64,000 bases of DNA, from positions 1 to 64,000 of the forward strand of contig NZ_VUOB01000073.1 in NCBI RefSeq assembly GCF_008386585.1, read 5' to 3'. The notes under the pieces were generated by a model. It had not been told where the DNA came from. It searched no databases and saw nothing but the letters and a program-made list of their open reading frames with translations. The stretch comes from Solihabitans fulvus (GTDB taxonomy: Bacteria > Actinomycetota > Actinomycetes > Mycobacteriales > Pseudonocardiaceae). The position numbers and the translations under genes were made by a program. Below are positions 33,332-42,922 of the stretch, in pieces. How positions within the stretch are numbered: position 1 is the first letter of the stretch; each line of letters opens with the position of its first letter.

Positions 33332-34515
33332 AGCTCGGCTCCCCTCGTCGGCAGTTCCGCGCGGACCGTCCAGCCGACGTCGTCCGGACCGGCCGCCACC
33401 GTGCCGCCGACCAGTTCGGCGCGTTCCCGCATGCTCCACAGGCCGGTGCCAAGGCCGTCGGCCGCGATGGTCTCGGTGCGCTCGTTGGTGACGGTGACGA
33501 CGATCCGGCCGGCAACCTCGCGCACGTCCACCGAGGCGCACGCCCCCGGTGCGTACTTCACCGCGTTGGTCAGCGCCTCCTGCACGATCCGGTAGGCGGC
33601 CAGGTCGACGGCCGCCGGCAGGTCCAGCTCGCCGAAGTCGTTGCGCGCCACCACGGTCAGCCCGCCGGCGCGCGCCGACTCGACCAGCGCGTCGAGGTCT
33701 CGCAGTCGTGGCGGGGCCGTGTGCGGGTCGGCCGGGTCGGTGTCGGCGCGCAGCAGGCCGATCATCGCGCGCATCTCCGCGAGGGACCGGACGCTGTTGT
33801 CCCGCACGGACTGGAGCACGGTCCGCACCGTGGCCGGGTCGCCGTCCGCCAACGACAGCACCGCCTCCGACTGGATGGCGATGGCCGAGAGGTTGCCGGC
33901 GATCGCGTCGTGCAGGTCCCGCGCCATCCTGGCGCGCTCGCCGACGACTGCCGCACGGCGGTCCAGCTCGGCGATCCTGGCCAGTTGGGCGCTGCGGGCC
34001 CGTTCCGCCTCGGCCGCCTCCCGCTGCTGCCGCACGGTCATCGCCCACCACACCGGCACGAGCATGAACAGGGCGATCTGGGTGCTGTAGACCAGCGCCA
34101 CCCGCCAGTCGCGGACCACCACGGCGACGATCCCCATGGTGATCAGGGCGGTCGCGGCGACGAGCCCGACCAGGATCCGGTTGATTCTGCGCGAGGTGTA
34201 CAGCGTGGCGCAGTAGAGCAGGTCGCCCGCGACCAACAGCACCGGGATGCTGCCGCCCAGGCGCGCGTCGACGGCCGTGACGGCCAGGCCGACGCCGAGC
34301 GCGAGCAGCGGCCGCGAGCTGCGCCACAGCAGCGTCACGCAGCCGAGCCCGAGCACGGCCACCCGCCAACCGAGCGGGACGGCGCGATCGGTGCTGATCA
34401 GCGCGTATACCCCGGTGGAGTAGAACAGGCAGCCGCAGGCGAAGTAGGCCAGCGCGGTGCGCACGTCGTTGACCGAGGGCCGGAGCCGACGGCCTGCGGG
34501 GGTCGCGGCTGGCAC
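33328..34515 (-). CDS. HisKA_3-type sensor histidine kinase
   Basis: A 395-residue protein with four to six N-terminal membrane helices, a short coiled coil (TVRQQREAAEAERARSAQLARIAELDRRA), the DHp motif ERARMARDLHDAIAGNLSAIAIQSE with the phosphorylated His, and an ATPase domain (IVQEALTNAVKYAPGA; DGLGTGLWSMRERAELVGG). It is the partner of the downstream LuxR-type regulator. The signal is unknown; with no large extracellular domain it probably senses the membrane. Confidence 0.9.
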   Translation of the reverse strand: MPAATPAGRRLRPSVNDVRTALAYFACGCLFYSTGVYALISTDRAVPLGWRVAVLGLGCVTLLWRSSRPLLALGVGLAVTAVDARLGGSIPVLLVAGDLLYCATLYTSRRINRILVGLVAATALITMGIVAVVVRDWRVALVYSTQIALFMLVPVWWAMTVRQQREAAEAERARSAQLARIAELDRRAAVVGERARMARDLHDAIAGNLSAIAIQSEAVLSLADGDPATVRTVLQSVRDNSVRSLAEMRAMIGLLRADTDPADPHTAPPRLRDLDALVESARAGGLTVVARNDFGELDLPAAVDLAAYRIVQEALTNAVKYAPGACASVDVREVAGRIVVTVTNERTETIAADGLGTGLWSMRERAELVGGTVAAGPDDVGWTVRAELPTRGAEL

Positions 34516-34623
34516 CAGGACATTTCAACACAGATCGCCCGGTGGCACGTCCTACGAAGTGATGACTCGGCGCCGGTACGGTCGGCCGACGACAGCGCGG
34601 CGCCGGTCACCGAGGGTGGGCGG

Positions 34624-35196
34624 GTGCTGACCTTCGTCTCGGACAATCCCATGGCCGCGCTGATCGCGGGCTGCGAGATCGGTTTCTGGCTGATCCTCGC
34701 GGCCGGCCTGACCGCGCGGTACGTGTTGCGGCTGCGCACCGTCGGCGCTGTCCTGTTGCTCTGCGCGCCGGTCGTCGACCTGGTACTGCTGGTCGCGACC
34801 GTCGTCGACCTGCGGCGGGGCACGGCGGCCAACGTGACGCACGGCCTCGCCGCCGCCTACCTCGGCTTCAGCGTGGCGTTCGGGCACAGCCTGGTCCGCT
34901 GGGCCGACCAACGGTTCGCGCACCGGTTCGCCAACGGGCCCGCGCCGGTCCGGCCGCCGAAGTACGGCGCGGCCAAGGTGCGCCACGAGTGGCGCGAGTG
35001 GGGCAAGGCGGTGCTGGCGTGGGCGATCTCCTGCGGACTGATCCTCGGGATGATCGCCATGGTCGACGCGCCGGAACGCACCCACGAACTGTGGCCCTGG
35101 ATCATCCGGCTGTCCACGGTCGTCGGCGTCTGGTTCGTCGGGTGGCCGCTGTGGACGACGATCTCCCCGCCGCGCGAGCCTGCCAATCGACGCTGA
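34624..35196 (+). CDS. integral membrane protein, unknown function
   Basis: A 190-residue protein with five hydrophobic segments (AALIAGCEIGFWLILAAGL, VGAVLLLCAPVVDLVLLVATVV, THGLAAAYLGFSVAFGHSLV, AVLAWAISCGLILGMIAMV, IIRLSTVVGVWFVGWPLW) and a charged central loop (KYGAAKVRHEWREWGK). Related actinobacterial proteins are annotated only as membrane proteins. The GTG at 34624 follows a GA-rich stretch (GAGGGTGGGCGG); the upstream in-frame extension is antisense to the kinase. Confidence 0.7.
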   Translation: MLTFVSDNPMAALIAGCEIGFWLILAAGLTARYVLRLRTVGAVLLLCAPVVDLVLLVATVVDLRRGTAANVTHGLAAAYLGFSVAFGHSLVRWADQRFAHRFANGPAPVRPPKYGAAKVRHEWREWGKAVLAWAISCGLILGMIAMVDAPERTHELWPWIIRLSTVVGVWFVGWPLWTTISPPREPANRR

Positions 35197-35292
35197 GCCG
35201 ACCAGCGACGCCGAGCCAACCAGCCTCACTGTCGCCCGCTCGATACAGTGGGTGGTTCCTGGCGGAAACGGCGGCCACAAGGCTGGGGCACA

Positions 35293-38200
35293 GTGGAGTT
35301 TCGGATCTTGGGTCCGGTGCAGGCGTGGGGAACGTGCGGGCAGGCTCGCCTCGCGGGGCCGAAACAGCTCGCGCTGTTGTCCGCGTTGTTGTTGCAGGCC
35401 AACCGGGTGGTGCCGGTCGAGCAGCTGTTCGAGGCCGTGTGGGGGGACAACCCGCCGGGCACGGCGTCCGGTGCCCTGCACACCTATGTCTTCCGGCTGC
35501 GCCAGGCGCTGACCGCGGTCGAGCCCTCGGCCGGCGACCGGCTGACCTACGTCTCGGGCTATCGGCTGCGGGTCGAGCCGCACGAGCTCGACCTCATGGA
35601 ATTCCGCGACCGCGCCGAACGCGGCAGGCTGGCCGCCGCCGAGGGAAAGCTGTACGACGCCGCCGAGGAGCTGACCGCCGGGTTGGCGCTGTGGCGCGGC
35701 ACCGCTCTCACGGGCGTGTCCGGCCAGTACTTCCAGGCCCACACCGCCCGCCTCGCCGAGGAGCGCCTCGCCGCGCTCGAGGAACGCGTCGGCGTCGACC
35801 TGGCCGTCGGCCGGCACGCCGAGCTGATCCCCGAGCTGCGGGATCTCGTTGCCACGCACCGGCTTCGGGAGGCGCTGCACGGCCATCTGATGCTGGCGCT
35901 GTACCGGGCAGGCCGCCCCGCCGAGGCGTTGCAGGCCTTCGAGGACATCAGGCAAGCGCTGGTCGACGAGCTCGGCATCGATCCAGGCCCGGCGCTGACG
36001 CTGCTGCGCCAACGGATTGTGCGGGGCGACCCCGAGCTGTCCGACCCGCACGCCGGTGAGCGTCCCGTGCCGCGCACCGACCTGCCTGGCGACATCGCGG
36101 ACTTCACCGGCCGCGAGGCCGAGCTGCGGCGGCTGCTCGGGGCGCTGCCCGCCGGGCAGGAGGGCGGCGCGGTCGTCATCGAGGCGATCGACGGGATGGC
36201 AGGCGTCGGCAAGACCACCCTCGCCGTGCACGCCGCCCACCAGCTCGCCGACCGCTACCCCGACGCCCAGCTGTTCATCGACCTGCACGGCCACACCACC
36301 GAACACGAGGCCACCGACCCCGCCGCCGCGCTGGACAGCCTGCTGCGCACGCTCGGCGTGCCCGGCGACCAGATCCCGCAGGAACTCGACGCGCGGGCGG
36401 CGCTGTGGCGGGCCGAACTCGCGGAGCGGGACGCCGTGATCGTGCTGGACAACGCGGCCGACTCGGCGCAGGTCCGCCCGCTGCTGCCGGGCACGGCCCG
36501 CTGCCTCGCGCTGGTCACCAGCCGGCGCAGGCTCGGCGACCTGGACACCGCGCGCACATTGTCGCTGGACGTGCTGCCGACCGCCGACGCCGTGGACCTG
36601 TTCACCCGCGTGGTCGGCGCCGACCGGACCTCCCGGCACGAGGGGCAGCGGGAGCAGGTGCGTGCAGTCGTCGAGCTGTGCGGTCACCTGCCGCTGGCCA
36701 TCCGCATCGCCGCGGCGCGGCTGCGCACCCGACCGGCCTGGACCGTGGCACACCTGGCCGACCGCCTCGCCCAGGGACATCGGGGCCTCGACGAGCTGTC
36801 CACCGGCGACCGCAGCGTCGCGGCCGCGTTCGGGCTGTCCTATCGACACCTGCCCGACCGGCACCGGCGGATGTTCCGGCTGCTCGGTCTGGTGCCGGGC
36901 AACGACGTCGACACCCACGCGGCCGCCGCGCTCTGCGGCCTCGGGGCGGCGGAGGCCGCAGAGCTGTTGGAGGACCTGGTCGACGTCCACCTGCTGCAAC
37001 AGCCTGCGCCGGGCCGCTACCGCTTCCACGACCTGATTCGCCGGCACGCCATGGACACCGCGCGCGACACGGAGAGCGAGGCGGCCAGGCGGGAGGCGGT
37101 CACCCGGCTGCTCGACTACTACCTGCACACCGCCTCGCTCGCGGCGGCGCACATCTTCCCCGGCACGCTGCGGGCCGGGCTCGACGTGACGCACGTGCCG
37201 GCGAGCACGCCGTCGCTGACGAACCAGACCGAGGCGGTGGCGTGGTGCGAGGCCGAGCACGCCAACCTCAACACGGCCATCGGCCACGCCGCCGAGTCCG
37301 GCCGGCACACGCACGCGTGGCAGATCCCCTACGTGCTCTGGTACTTCTACTTCATTCGCGGCCACACCCGCGACTGGATCGCCACCCATCAGCTCGCGCT
37401 GGCTGCGGCGCAGCACCTGGCGGACGACCGCGCGCGGGCCGACCTGCTCAAGCAGCTCGGCTCGGCGTACTGGCAGCTCGGGCGGTACGACCGCGCGCTC
37501 GACCACTACCGCGAGGCGCTGGCCCTGTACCGCAGCAACGACGACGTGTGGGGCGAGAGCGCCATCCTCGGCAACCTCGGCATCGTCTACGGGCGGCTCG
37601 GCCGGTACCCCGAGTCGCTGGACAACTACCAGCAGGCCCTCGCGCTCAGTCGCCGGTCCGGCGACCGGTGGCTGGAGAGCAACGCGCTCAACCACATCGG
37701 CAACACCTACGACCAGGTCGGGCGGTTCGCCGACGCGCTCGACCACTACCGGCAGGCCCTGTCGCTCAAGCGGGAGATCGACGACCGGCGTGGCGAGGCG
37801 AACGTGTTGACGTGCATGGGCATCGCGGAGGAACGCCTCGGCGGGCTCGCGTCGGCGTTCGAGCACCACGAGCAGTCCCTGGCGCTGATGCGGGAGGTCG
37901 GCGACCGGCGGGGCGAGGGGTACGCGCTGTCGAACCTCGGCAACGTGCACCGCAGGCTCGGCAGGCTCGACGAGGCGCTCGGCCTGCACGACCAGGGGCT
38001 CGCGATCATGCGGGACATCGGCGACCGGGGCTATGAGAGCGCGGTGCTCACCGATCTCGGGCACACCCTGCGCGCGGCCGGCCAGGTCGACCGGGCGCTC
38101 GCCTGCCACCGCCAGGCGCTGGCGCTGACCCTCGACATCGGCGACCGGTTCCAGGAGGCGCGCGCGCACGACGGCATCGCGCTCGCGCTGCGCGCCGCCG

Positions 38201-38310
38201 ACCCGGAGGATGCCCGCCTGCACTGGCGGCAGGCTCTCGCGATCTACACGGAACTCGGCGTCCCCGAGGCGGACGCGGTGGCCGAACACCTGGCGGATCC
38301 ACCCGACTGA
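35293..38310 (+). CDS. AfsR/SARP-family transcriptional regulator with NB-ARC and TPR domains
   Basis: A 1005-residue activator. Residues 1-95 are the OmpR-like winged helix (VEFRILGPVQAW...GPKQLALLSALLLQANRVVPVEQLFEAVWG), about 96-245 the bacterial transcriptional activation domain (LDLMEFRDRAERGR...AAEELTAGLALWRG), and about 290-560 an NB-ARC/STAND ATPase with P-loop DGMAGVGKTTLAVHAA and VIVLDNAAD. The remainder is a set of about eight TPRs (GRYDRALDHYREALALYR type). This is the architecture of Streptomyces AfsR, a pleiotropic activator of secondary metabolism. No biosynthetic cluster is adjacent. Confidence 0.93.
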   Translation: MEFRILGPVQAWGTCGQARLAGPKQLALLSALLLQANRVVPVEQLFEAVWGDNPPGTASGALHTYVFRLRQALTAVEPSAGDRLTYVSGYRLRVEPHELDLMEFRDRAERGRLAAAEGKLYDAAEELTAGLALWRGTALTGVSGQYFQAHTARLAEERLAALEERVGVDLAVGRHAELIPELRDLVATHRLREALHGHLMLALYRAGRPAEALQAFEDIRQALVDELGIDPGPALTLLRQRIVRGDPELSDPHAGERPVPRTDLPGDIADFTGREAELRRLLGALPAGQEGGAVVIEAIDGMAGVGKTTLAVHAAHQLADRYPDAQLFIDLHGHTTEHEATDPAAALDSLLRTLGVPGDQIPQELDARAALWRAELAERDAVIVLDNAADSAQVRPLLPGTARCLALVTSRRRLGDLDTARTLSLDVLPTADAVDLFTRVVGADRTSRHEGQREQVRAVVELCGHLPLAIRIAAARLRTRPAWTVAHLADRLAQGHRGLDELSTGDRSVAAAFGLSYRHLPDRHRRMFRLLGLVPGNDVDTHAAAALCGLGAAEAAELLEDLVDVHLLQQPAPGRYRFHDLIRRHAMDTARDTESEAARREAVTRLLDYYLHTASLAAAHIFPGTLRAGLDVTHVPASTPSLTNQTEAVAWCEAEHANLNTAIGHAAESGRHTHAWQIPYVLWYFYFIRGHTRDWIATHQLALAAAQHLADDRARADLLKQLGSAYWQLGRYDRALDHYREALALYRSNDDVWGESAILGNLGIVYGRLGRYPESLDNYQQALALSRRSGDRWLESNALNHIGNTYDQVGRFADALDHYRQALSLKREIDDRRGEANVLTCMGIAEERLGGLASAFEHHEQSLALMREVGDRRGEGYALSNLGNVHRRLGRLDEALGLHDQGLAIMRDIGDRGYESAVLTDLGHTLRAAGQVDRALACHRQALALTLDIGDRFQEARAHDGIALALRAADPEDARLHWRQALAIYTELGVPEADAVAEHLADPPD

Positions 38311-38351
38311 GCGGCCGGGGAACACTCTCCAGAAGGTGCTTCACACACTAA

Positions 38352-38380
38352 GTGCGTCACGCAATGATTGCGCCACGCAC
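38352..38380. promoter_or_regulatory. MarR-type operator upstream of the MarR gene
   Basis: GTGCGTCACGCAAT (38352-38365) and ATTGCGCCACGCAC (38367-38380) form a 29-bp inverted repeat with 12 of 14 positions symmetrical around one G. It lies about 40 bases upstream of the MarR start, just before a TATGTTTAC stretch that could be the -10 element. Autorepression of the MarR-PEBP-hydrolase operon is likely. Confidence 0.65.
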
Positions 38381-38422
38381 CATCTTTGGCTATGTTTACG
38401 GCACAGGCAAAGGAGCGGACGG

Positions 38423-38899
38423 ATGGGTCGTACGACGCGCAGGGCGGCCGAGGAGCGCGTGCTGGCCGCCCTGCCGAGTTGGGTCAACGCCATCGCGCAG
38501 CTCAACCGGCTGATCGCCGAGCGGATGGGGGTCACCGCCAGCGACCTGGACTGCCTGCACGTGCTGAACCAGCAGGGGCCCGCCACTGCGGCCGAGCTGG
38601 CCCGCCACGTCGGCCTGACACCGGGGTCGGTGTCGCGGATGATCGACCGGCTTGACGCCGCCGGCTGCGTCAAGCGGACCAACGATCCGCAGGACCGACG
38701 CCGCGTGCTGATCGAACCGACCGGCGACGGTCTGGCCCGCATCGCGGCCTACTACGAGGGACTCACCTCTCGCGCCCACGACGACCTGTCCGTCTTCCGC
38801 ATGGACGAACTGACTGCGCTGCTGCGATTCATCGAGCGTTCCCAGCGCAGTGCCACCGACGAACTCGCCCGGCTGCGTCAGGACGACGACCCTGACTGA
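38423..38899 (+). CDS. MarR-family transcriptional regulator
   Basis: A 158-residue winged-helix protein: MGVTASDLDCLHVLNQQGPATAAELARHVGLTPGSVSRMIDRLDAAGCVKRTNDPQDRRRVLIEPT is a textbook MarR DNA-binding domain with the DxR wing. ATG at 38423 has AAAGGAG upstream. It heads an operon with a PEBP protein and an alpha/beta hydrolase and probably represses it through the inverted repeat upstream. Confidence 0.9.
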   Translation: MGRTTRRAAEERVLAALPSWVNAIAQLNRLIAERMGVTASDLDCLHVLNQQGPATAAELARHVGLTPGSVSRMIDRLDAAGCVKRTNDPQDRRRVLIEPTGDGLARIAAYYEGLTSRAHDDLSVFRMDELTALLRFIERSQRSATDELARLRQDDDPD

Positions 38900-38921
38900 C
38901 CGCCGGCAAGGAGCGAAACCC

Positions 38922-39497
38922 ATGACAGCGCACAGCGCACCACCGAAGAACCGGCGGGCCGGGCAGGCGGGTCTCGCCTGGCACGCACCGAACCTGGCCG
39001 GCGTGGAGACGCTCACACTGAGCAGCCCGGACTTCGAGCACGAAGGCACGATCCCGACCGTGCACGCCTCGACGCGAGCCGGCGGCGAGGACCTGTCACC
39101 GGCCCTGACGTGGTCCCCGGCGCCGGCGGGCACGGCGCAGCTGCTGCTGGTCGTCGAGGATCCCGACGCCCCGACACCAATGCCGTTCGTGCACTGCGTG
39201 GCCCTGCTCGACGCCTCGGTGACCGGCCTCGCGCACGGGGCGCTCGACGCCGAGAACCCCACAGGGGGCGTGCGCATCCTGCGTTCGGGCCTTGGCCGCG
39301 GCTACTTCGGGCCGGCGCCGCCGAAGAGCCACGGCCCACATCGGTACGTGTTCCAGCTCTTCGCTCTGGCCACACAAGTCACCGTCGGGCGCAGCGACGA
39401 CGCCCTGGACTCCGCGAAGCCCCGCGAGGTGCTCGCCGCCGCCGACGACGTCCTCGCCCGCGGCCGTTTCGACGGCCTCTACGCAAGGGAACAATGA
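38922..39497 (+). CDS. YbhB/YbcL family (PEBP-like) protein
   Basis: A 191-residue phosphatidylethanolamine-binding-protein homologue. Signature segments: TRAGGEDLSPALTWSPAPAGTAQLLLVVEDPDAP, then HCVALLDA, then YFGPAPPKSHGPHRYVFQLFAL (the anion-binding pocket of the YbhB family). Bacterial members have no firmly established role. ATG at 38922 has AAGGAG upstream; the stop overlaps the next start (ATGA). Confidence 0.9.
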   Translation: MTAHSAPPKNRRAGQAGLAWHAPNLAGVETLTLSSPDFEHEGTIPTVHASTRAGGEDLSPALTWSPAPAGTAQLLLVVEDPDAPTPMPFVHCVALLDASVTGLAHGALDAENPTGGVRILRSGLGRGYFGPAPPKSHGPHRYVFQLFALATQVTVGRSDDALDSAKPREVLAAADDVLARGRFDGLYAREQ

Positions 39498-40264
39498 ACA
39501 GCGCCAAGGAAGCACCGCACGTGCGTGGATTCACCGGCCACGATGGCGCGGAACTGACCTACCGCGAGATTGGCGACGGCCGCCCGCTGGTGTTGCTGCA
39601 CGGTTTCATCGCCACGGCACGGCAATGGATCGACCACGGTCCCGCCGCCGCCCTCGCCGCGCGTGGCTTTCGCGTCATCCTTCCGGATCTCCGCGGCCAC
39701 GGCGACAGCACCCGACCCCACGATCCGGCGTCCTACCCGCCCGATGTCCTGGTCGACGACGGACTCGCGCTGATCGACCAGCTCGGGCTCGACGACTACG
39801 ACCTCGGCGGCTACTCGCTCGGCGGGCGGATCGTGCTGCGAATGCTGGTTCGCGGCGCCCGGCCGGCTCGCGCGGTCGTGGCCGGCCAGGGACTCGCCGC
39901 GCTGGGCGCCGCGGCGAGCGGCGGCACGCTCGGCCGCGTGCTGACCGCCCTCGCCAACGGGGACAGCATCGAACCCGGTTCGCGGGATGCGGAGGCCGCG
40001 CACTGGATCACCCAGCTCGGCGGCGACCCGGTGGCGCTCCTTCGGGTTCTGGACTCGCTCGTCGCGACACCCGAGGGGGCGTTGGGTCTGGTCGACACCC
40101 CCACGCTCGTGGTGGTCGGCGACGAGGATCACGACCACGCCTCCGCCGACGAGCTCGCCGCGGCGCTGCCCCTGGCGCGATTCACGCGAGTGCCGGGCGA
40201 CCACTGGACCGCGCTCACCGGGCCGGAGTTCTCGACCGCGCTCGTGGCATTTCTCGGCCGGTAG
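39494..40264 (+). CDS. alpha/beta-hydrolase fold protein
   Basis: A 256-residue hydrolase with oxyanion HG (LVLLHGFIATARQW), DLRGHGDS, nucleophile elbow GGYSLGGRI, acid in VVVGDEDHDHAS and catalytic His in PGDHWTAL. Likely an esterase, lactonase or haloperoxidase-like enzyme. It is translationally coupled to the PEBP gene under the MarR regulator, which suggests a response to a xenobiotic or ester (inference). Confidence 0.88.
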   Translation: MNSAKEAPHVRGFTGHDGAELTYREIGDGRPLVLLHGFIATARQWIDHGPAAALAARGFRVILPDLRGHGDSTRPHDPASYPPDVLVDDGLALIDQLGLDDYDLGGYSLGGRIVLRMLVRGARPARAVVAGQGLAALGAAASGGTLGRVLTALANGDSIEPGSRDAEAAHWITQLGGDPVALLRVLDSLVATPEGALGLVDTPTLVVVGDEDHDHASADELAAALPLARFTRVPGDHWTALTGPEFSTALVAFLGR

Positions 40265-40294
40265 TCACGGGAACACCAGCGCGGCGGCCCCGCG

Positions 40295-40792
40295 TCACCG
40301 AGCCACGTGCGCGACCGGATCCTGGGCCTGGAGGTACGCCAGGGCGGCGAGCCACTTCGGGTTGTCGAGCCTGCGGACGAACTCCTCCTGGGACACGTCC
40401 TCGACGCGGGTGTGAATCCACCACAGGTTGCCGAACGGGTCGAGCACCCGCGCCACGCGCTCGCCGAACGGCGCCGTCGTCGGCTCGGTGTGCGAGGTGC
40501 CGCCCGCCGCGAGGGCCTTCTGGTAGGTCGCGTCGCAGTCCGCTACGTACAGCCGGAGGAAGGCCGGGGTGGGCGCCGAGCCGGGCGGCACGTCGAACGC
40601 CATCACGATGGCGTCGTCGATGCGGAACTCGGCGTGCCCGATCGCGCCGTCCGGGTTGTGCACCCGCGCGATCTCCACCGCATCGAACGCGGCGACGACG
40701 TAGTCGAGCAGCTTGGCGGTGTCCCGCCCGATGATCCACGGGGTGACGGCCGTGTACCCCTTGGGTGCGGTGCTGGCGGCCTGGTCGCTCAT
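40295..40792 (-). CDS. VOC (glyoxalase/bleomycin-resistance) family protein
   Basis: A 165-residue protein of the PhnB-like VOC group: AVTPWIIGRDTAKLLDYVVAAFDAVEI at the N-terminus and RVARVLDPFGNLWWIHTRVEDVSQEEFVRR at the C-terminus. It probably forms a metal-binding dimer. ATG at 40792 follows GGAGGAGA. Substrate unknown. Confidence 0.87.
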   Translation of the reverse strand: MSDQAASTAPKGYTAVTPWIIGRDTAKLLDYVVAAFDAVEIARVHNPDGAIGHAEFRIDDAIVMAFDVPPGSAPTPAFLRLYVADCDATYQKALAAGGTSHTEPTTAPFGERVARVLDPFGNLWWIHTRVEDVSQEEFVRRLDNPKWLAALAYLQAQDPVAHVAR

Positions 40793-40879
40793 GACGTCTC
40801 CTCCGGTGTTCTCCGCTGCCTGACAAGATCGACATTACAAATCATTGCGGTCAATTTCGGTCCGCGTTGCCGAGCGCGT

Positions 40880-41497
40880 TCACTGGAACACGATGGCGGC
40901 GGCCATCGCGACGATCGCGACGCTGGAGGCGAGCGCGGCAAGCAGACTGCCCCTGCGGCCCGTGAGCACGCGACCGAGGAGGGAGCCGCCGCTGGCCAGC
41001 AGCAGTTGCCAGCTCGTGGACGCAGCGAACGCGGCCAGCACGAACGCGGCGAGCTCCGGCGGGGTGAACGCGCCGGTCGCCTGGCGGCCGAGCACGAGTG
41101 CGGCGAAGTAGAGGATCGTCGCCGGGTTGAGCAGCGTGACGCCGAGCAGGCCGGCAAAGGCGCGGGCCGGGGTCACCGGACGGAACTCGGCGGCCTCCGG
41201 GGCGCGGTGACGGCGCAGCGCGGTCGCGGCGGTCCGGACGGCCAGCGCGGTCAGCACGAGCGCCGCGACCAGCCGCATGTATCCGGCATAGGGCGCGATC
41301 GCCTGCCCCGCAGCGGATCCGCCGAGCGCAGCGGCCACGGCGTACAGGCCGTCGGCGGTCGCCACGCCGAGCGCCGCGGCGGCGCCGACCCGCAGCGACG
41401 TCCGTGCGCTCAGTCCGACCAGCAACACCCCGACACCGCCGACGGGAATGGCCACGCCGTAGCCGGCCACCAGCCCGGCGAGCAGCGCGGCCGTCAC
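40880..41497 (-). CDS. LysE-family amino acid exporter
   Basis: A 205-residue, six-helix protein. The N-terminal LVAGYGVAIPVGGVGVLLVGLSART corresponds to the LysE/RhtB signature (a...PGP...), here with PVG in place of PGP. The motif LLGVTLLNPATILYFAALVL matches the conserved NP helix. It exports basic or neutral amino acids or small drugs. The GTG at 41497 is the most sensible start but lacks a clear Shine-Dalgarno. Confidence 0.82.
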   Translation of the reverse strand: MTAALLAGLVAGYGVAIPVGGVGVLLVGLSARTSLRVGAAAALGVATADGLYAVAAALGGSAAGQAIAPYAGYMRLVAALVLTALAVRTAATALRRHRAPEAAEFRPVTPARAFAGLLGVTLLNPATILYFAALVLGRQATGAFTPPELAAFVLAAFAASTSWQLLLASGGSLLGRVLTGRRGSLLAALASSVAIVAMAAAIVFQ

Positions 41498-41676
41498 GGC
41501 AGCTGCGGGGTCGCCTCCGACCGGGTGCCGGACTGCTGTCGCCGCGCGCCGTCCGCCGTCGGGACAGGTCGGGCGCGGAACGAGGCAGTGGTGGTCACGA
41601 CGCAGATGGTGCCGCCAGAACCCGCGCGCCACCAACGGGTTTTCCCGCGGAACGGTTTTACAGCCGAACGGAGACC

Positions 41677-42789
41677 TCAGGCCGCGATCGGGTTCTGCGC
41701 GGGGACCTTCGCTGCGCTCGCCGCGCGGGTGTCCGAGAGGTTCAGCGCCAGCCAGGCGCCCCAGCCGAGCACGACGACGCCGGCGAAGCTCAGCAGCCGG
41801 TACAGCACGACGGCCGCCAGCGCGGGCTGCGCTGGCACCCCGCCGGCCACCAGCGCGGTGGTCAACGCCGCTTCCACGACCCCAAGGCCGCCGGGCACCA
41901 GGCCGAGCCCGGACACGAACATGCCGGCCGCGTAGGTCACCAGCAGCAGGCCGGGGCTCAGGCCGTGCACGCCGACCGCGAGGCAGCACGCGGCGAGGCA
42001 GGCGAGGTCGAACACCCAGTTCAACATGGAGAACATCGACGTGGCGGTCCAGTCCCGCGCGGTGCCCCGGACCGAGCGGAGCTGGTCGAGCACCCCGCGC
42101 AGCGCGTCCAGCTCCAGGCTCAGCGGACGCCGCCACACCCGGTTCACCCAGCCGAGCACCCGGTTCACGCCGGCGACGATGTGCTCGGGCCGATGCCAGG
42201 CCAGCCGGAGCCCGACCACCAGGGCGACCGCGCCGATCCCCTCGACCAGCAGGTTCACCGCGGTCTCGCTGAAGGTGCCGTCGACGGCCGCGCCGAGCAG
42301 CCCAACCACGGCCAGCGTGCCGGTGGACACCACTCCCCCGGCGAGCATCGTCCACGCGGCGACCGGCGTGCTCGCGCCCCAGGCGCGCATCCGCCGGTAC
42401 ATGTAGGTGGTGGAGAACGCCGACCCGGCCGGCAGCGTCAGGTGCAGGGCGTTGGCCGCGTAGACGACGGTGAGCGCGCTGCGCACCGTCACGTGCACCC
42501 CGCCGGCGCGCAGCAGCCTGCGGCGCATGCGGGCGAACGCCGCCATCGAGCCCCACTCGGCCGCGACGGCGAGCGCGAGCCAGCCGAGGTTGGGCTGCGC
42601 GAGGGCCTGCACGGCCTCCGCGAGCGTCGGGCCGGCCAGCACGGCCTCCACGACCAGGACGGTGCCGAGGGCGACCCAGACGACCCACTTGAGCCGAGCC
42701 AGCCGCCCGCTCGGGGAGCCCACGGTGTTCGCCGACGGCGTCACCATCGGCGATGCGGGTCCGCGAGGGCCATCCTGGAGGAGTGCCAT
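41677..42789 (-). CDS. lysylphosphatidylglycerol synthase transmembrane region-like (UPF0104/YbhN) protein
   Basis: A 370-residue protein with eight hydrophobic segments. The family signatures ALHLTLPAGSAFSTTYMYRRM and GLGLVPGGLGVVEAALTTALVAGG, VLYRLLSFAGVVVLGW match the flippase half of MprF and stand-alone YbhN-like proteins. It may move a lipid across the membrane. The start is uncertain (ATG at 42789, or ATG at 42747); neither has a strong ribosome-binding site. It is divergent from a two-component system, which might respond to envelope state. Confidence 0.82.
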   Translation of the reverse strand: MALLQDGPRGPASPMVTPSANTVGSPSGRLARLKWVVWVALGTVLVVEAVLAGPTLAEAVQALAQPNLGWLALAVAAEWGSMAAFARMRRRLLRAGGVHVTVRSALTVVYAANALHLTLPAGSAFSTTYMYRRMRAWGASTPVAAWTMLAGGVVSTGTLAVVGLLGAAVDGTFSETAVNLLVEGIGAVALVVGLRLAWHRPEHIVAGVNRVLGWVNRVWRRPLSLELDALRGVLDQLRSVRGTARDWTATSMFSMLNWVFDLACLAACCLAVGVHGLSPGLLLVTYAAGMFVSGLGLVPGGLGVVEAALTTALVAGGVPAQPALAAVVLYRLLSFAGVVVLGWGAWLALNLSDTRAASAAKVPAQNPIAA

Positions 42790-42922
42790 GCGGACAACGA
42801 TGAACGACTTTGCTGTGGACCACCTGTGGTTGACGGCGGTTCCACCCAATTTCGGGTGATTCACAGGTGGCGCACAGGAACCGCACAGGCTCCCCGGAGG
42901 CGGCCAGTCCAGACTGGACACC

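Noticed and set aside
34552..38325. 1257-residue minus-strand open frame opposite the SARP gene
   Set aside because: Antisense shadow of the AfsR-like gene; no recognisable domain.
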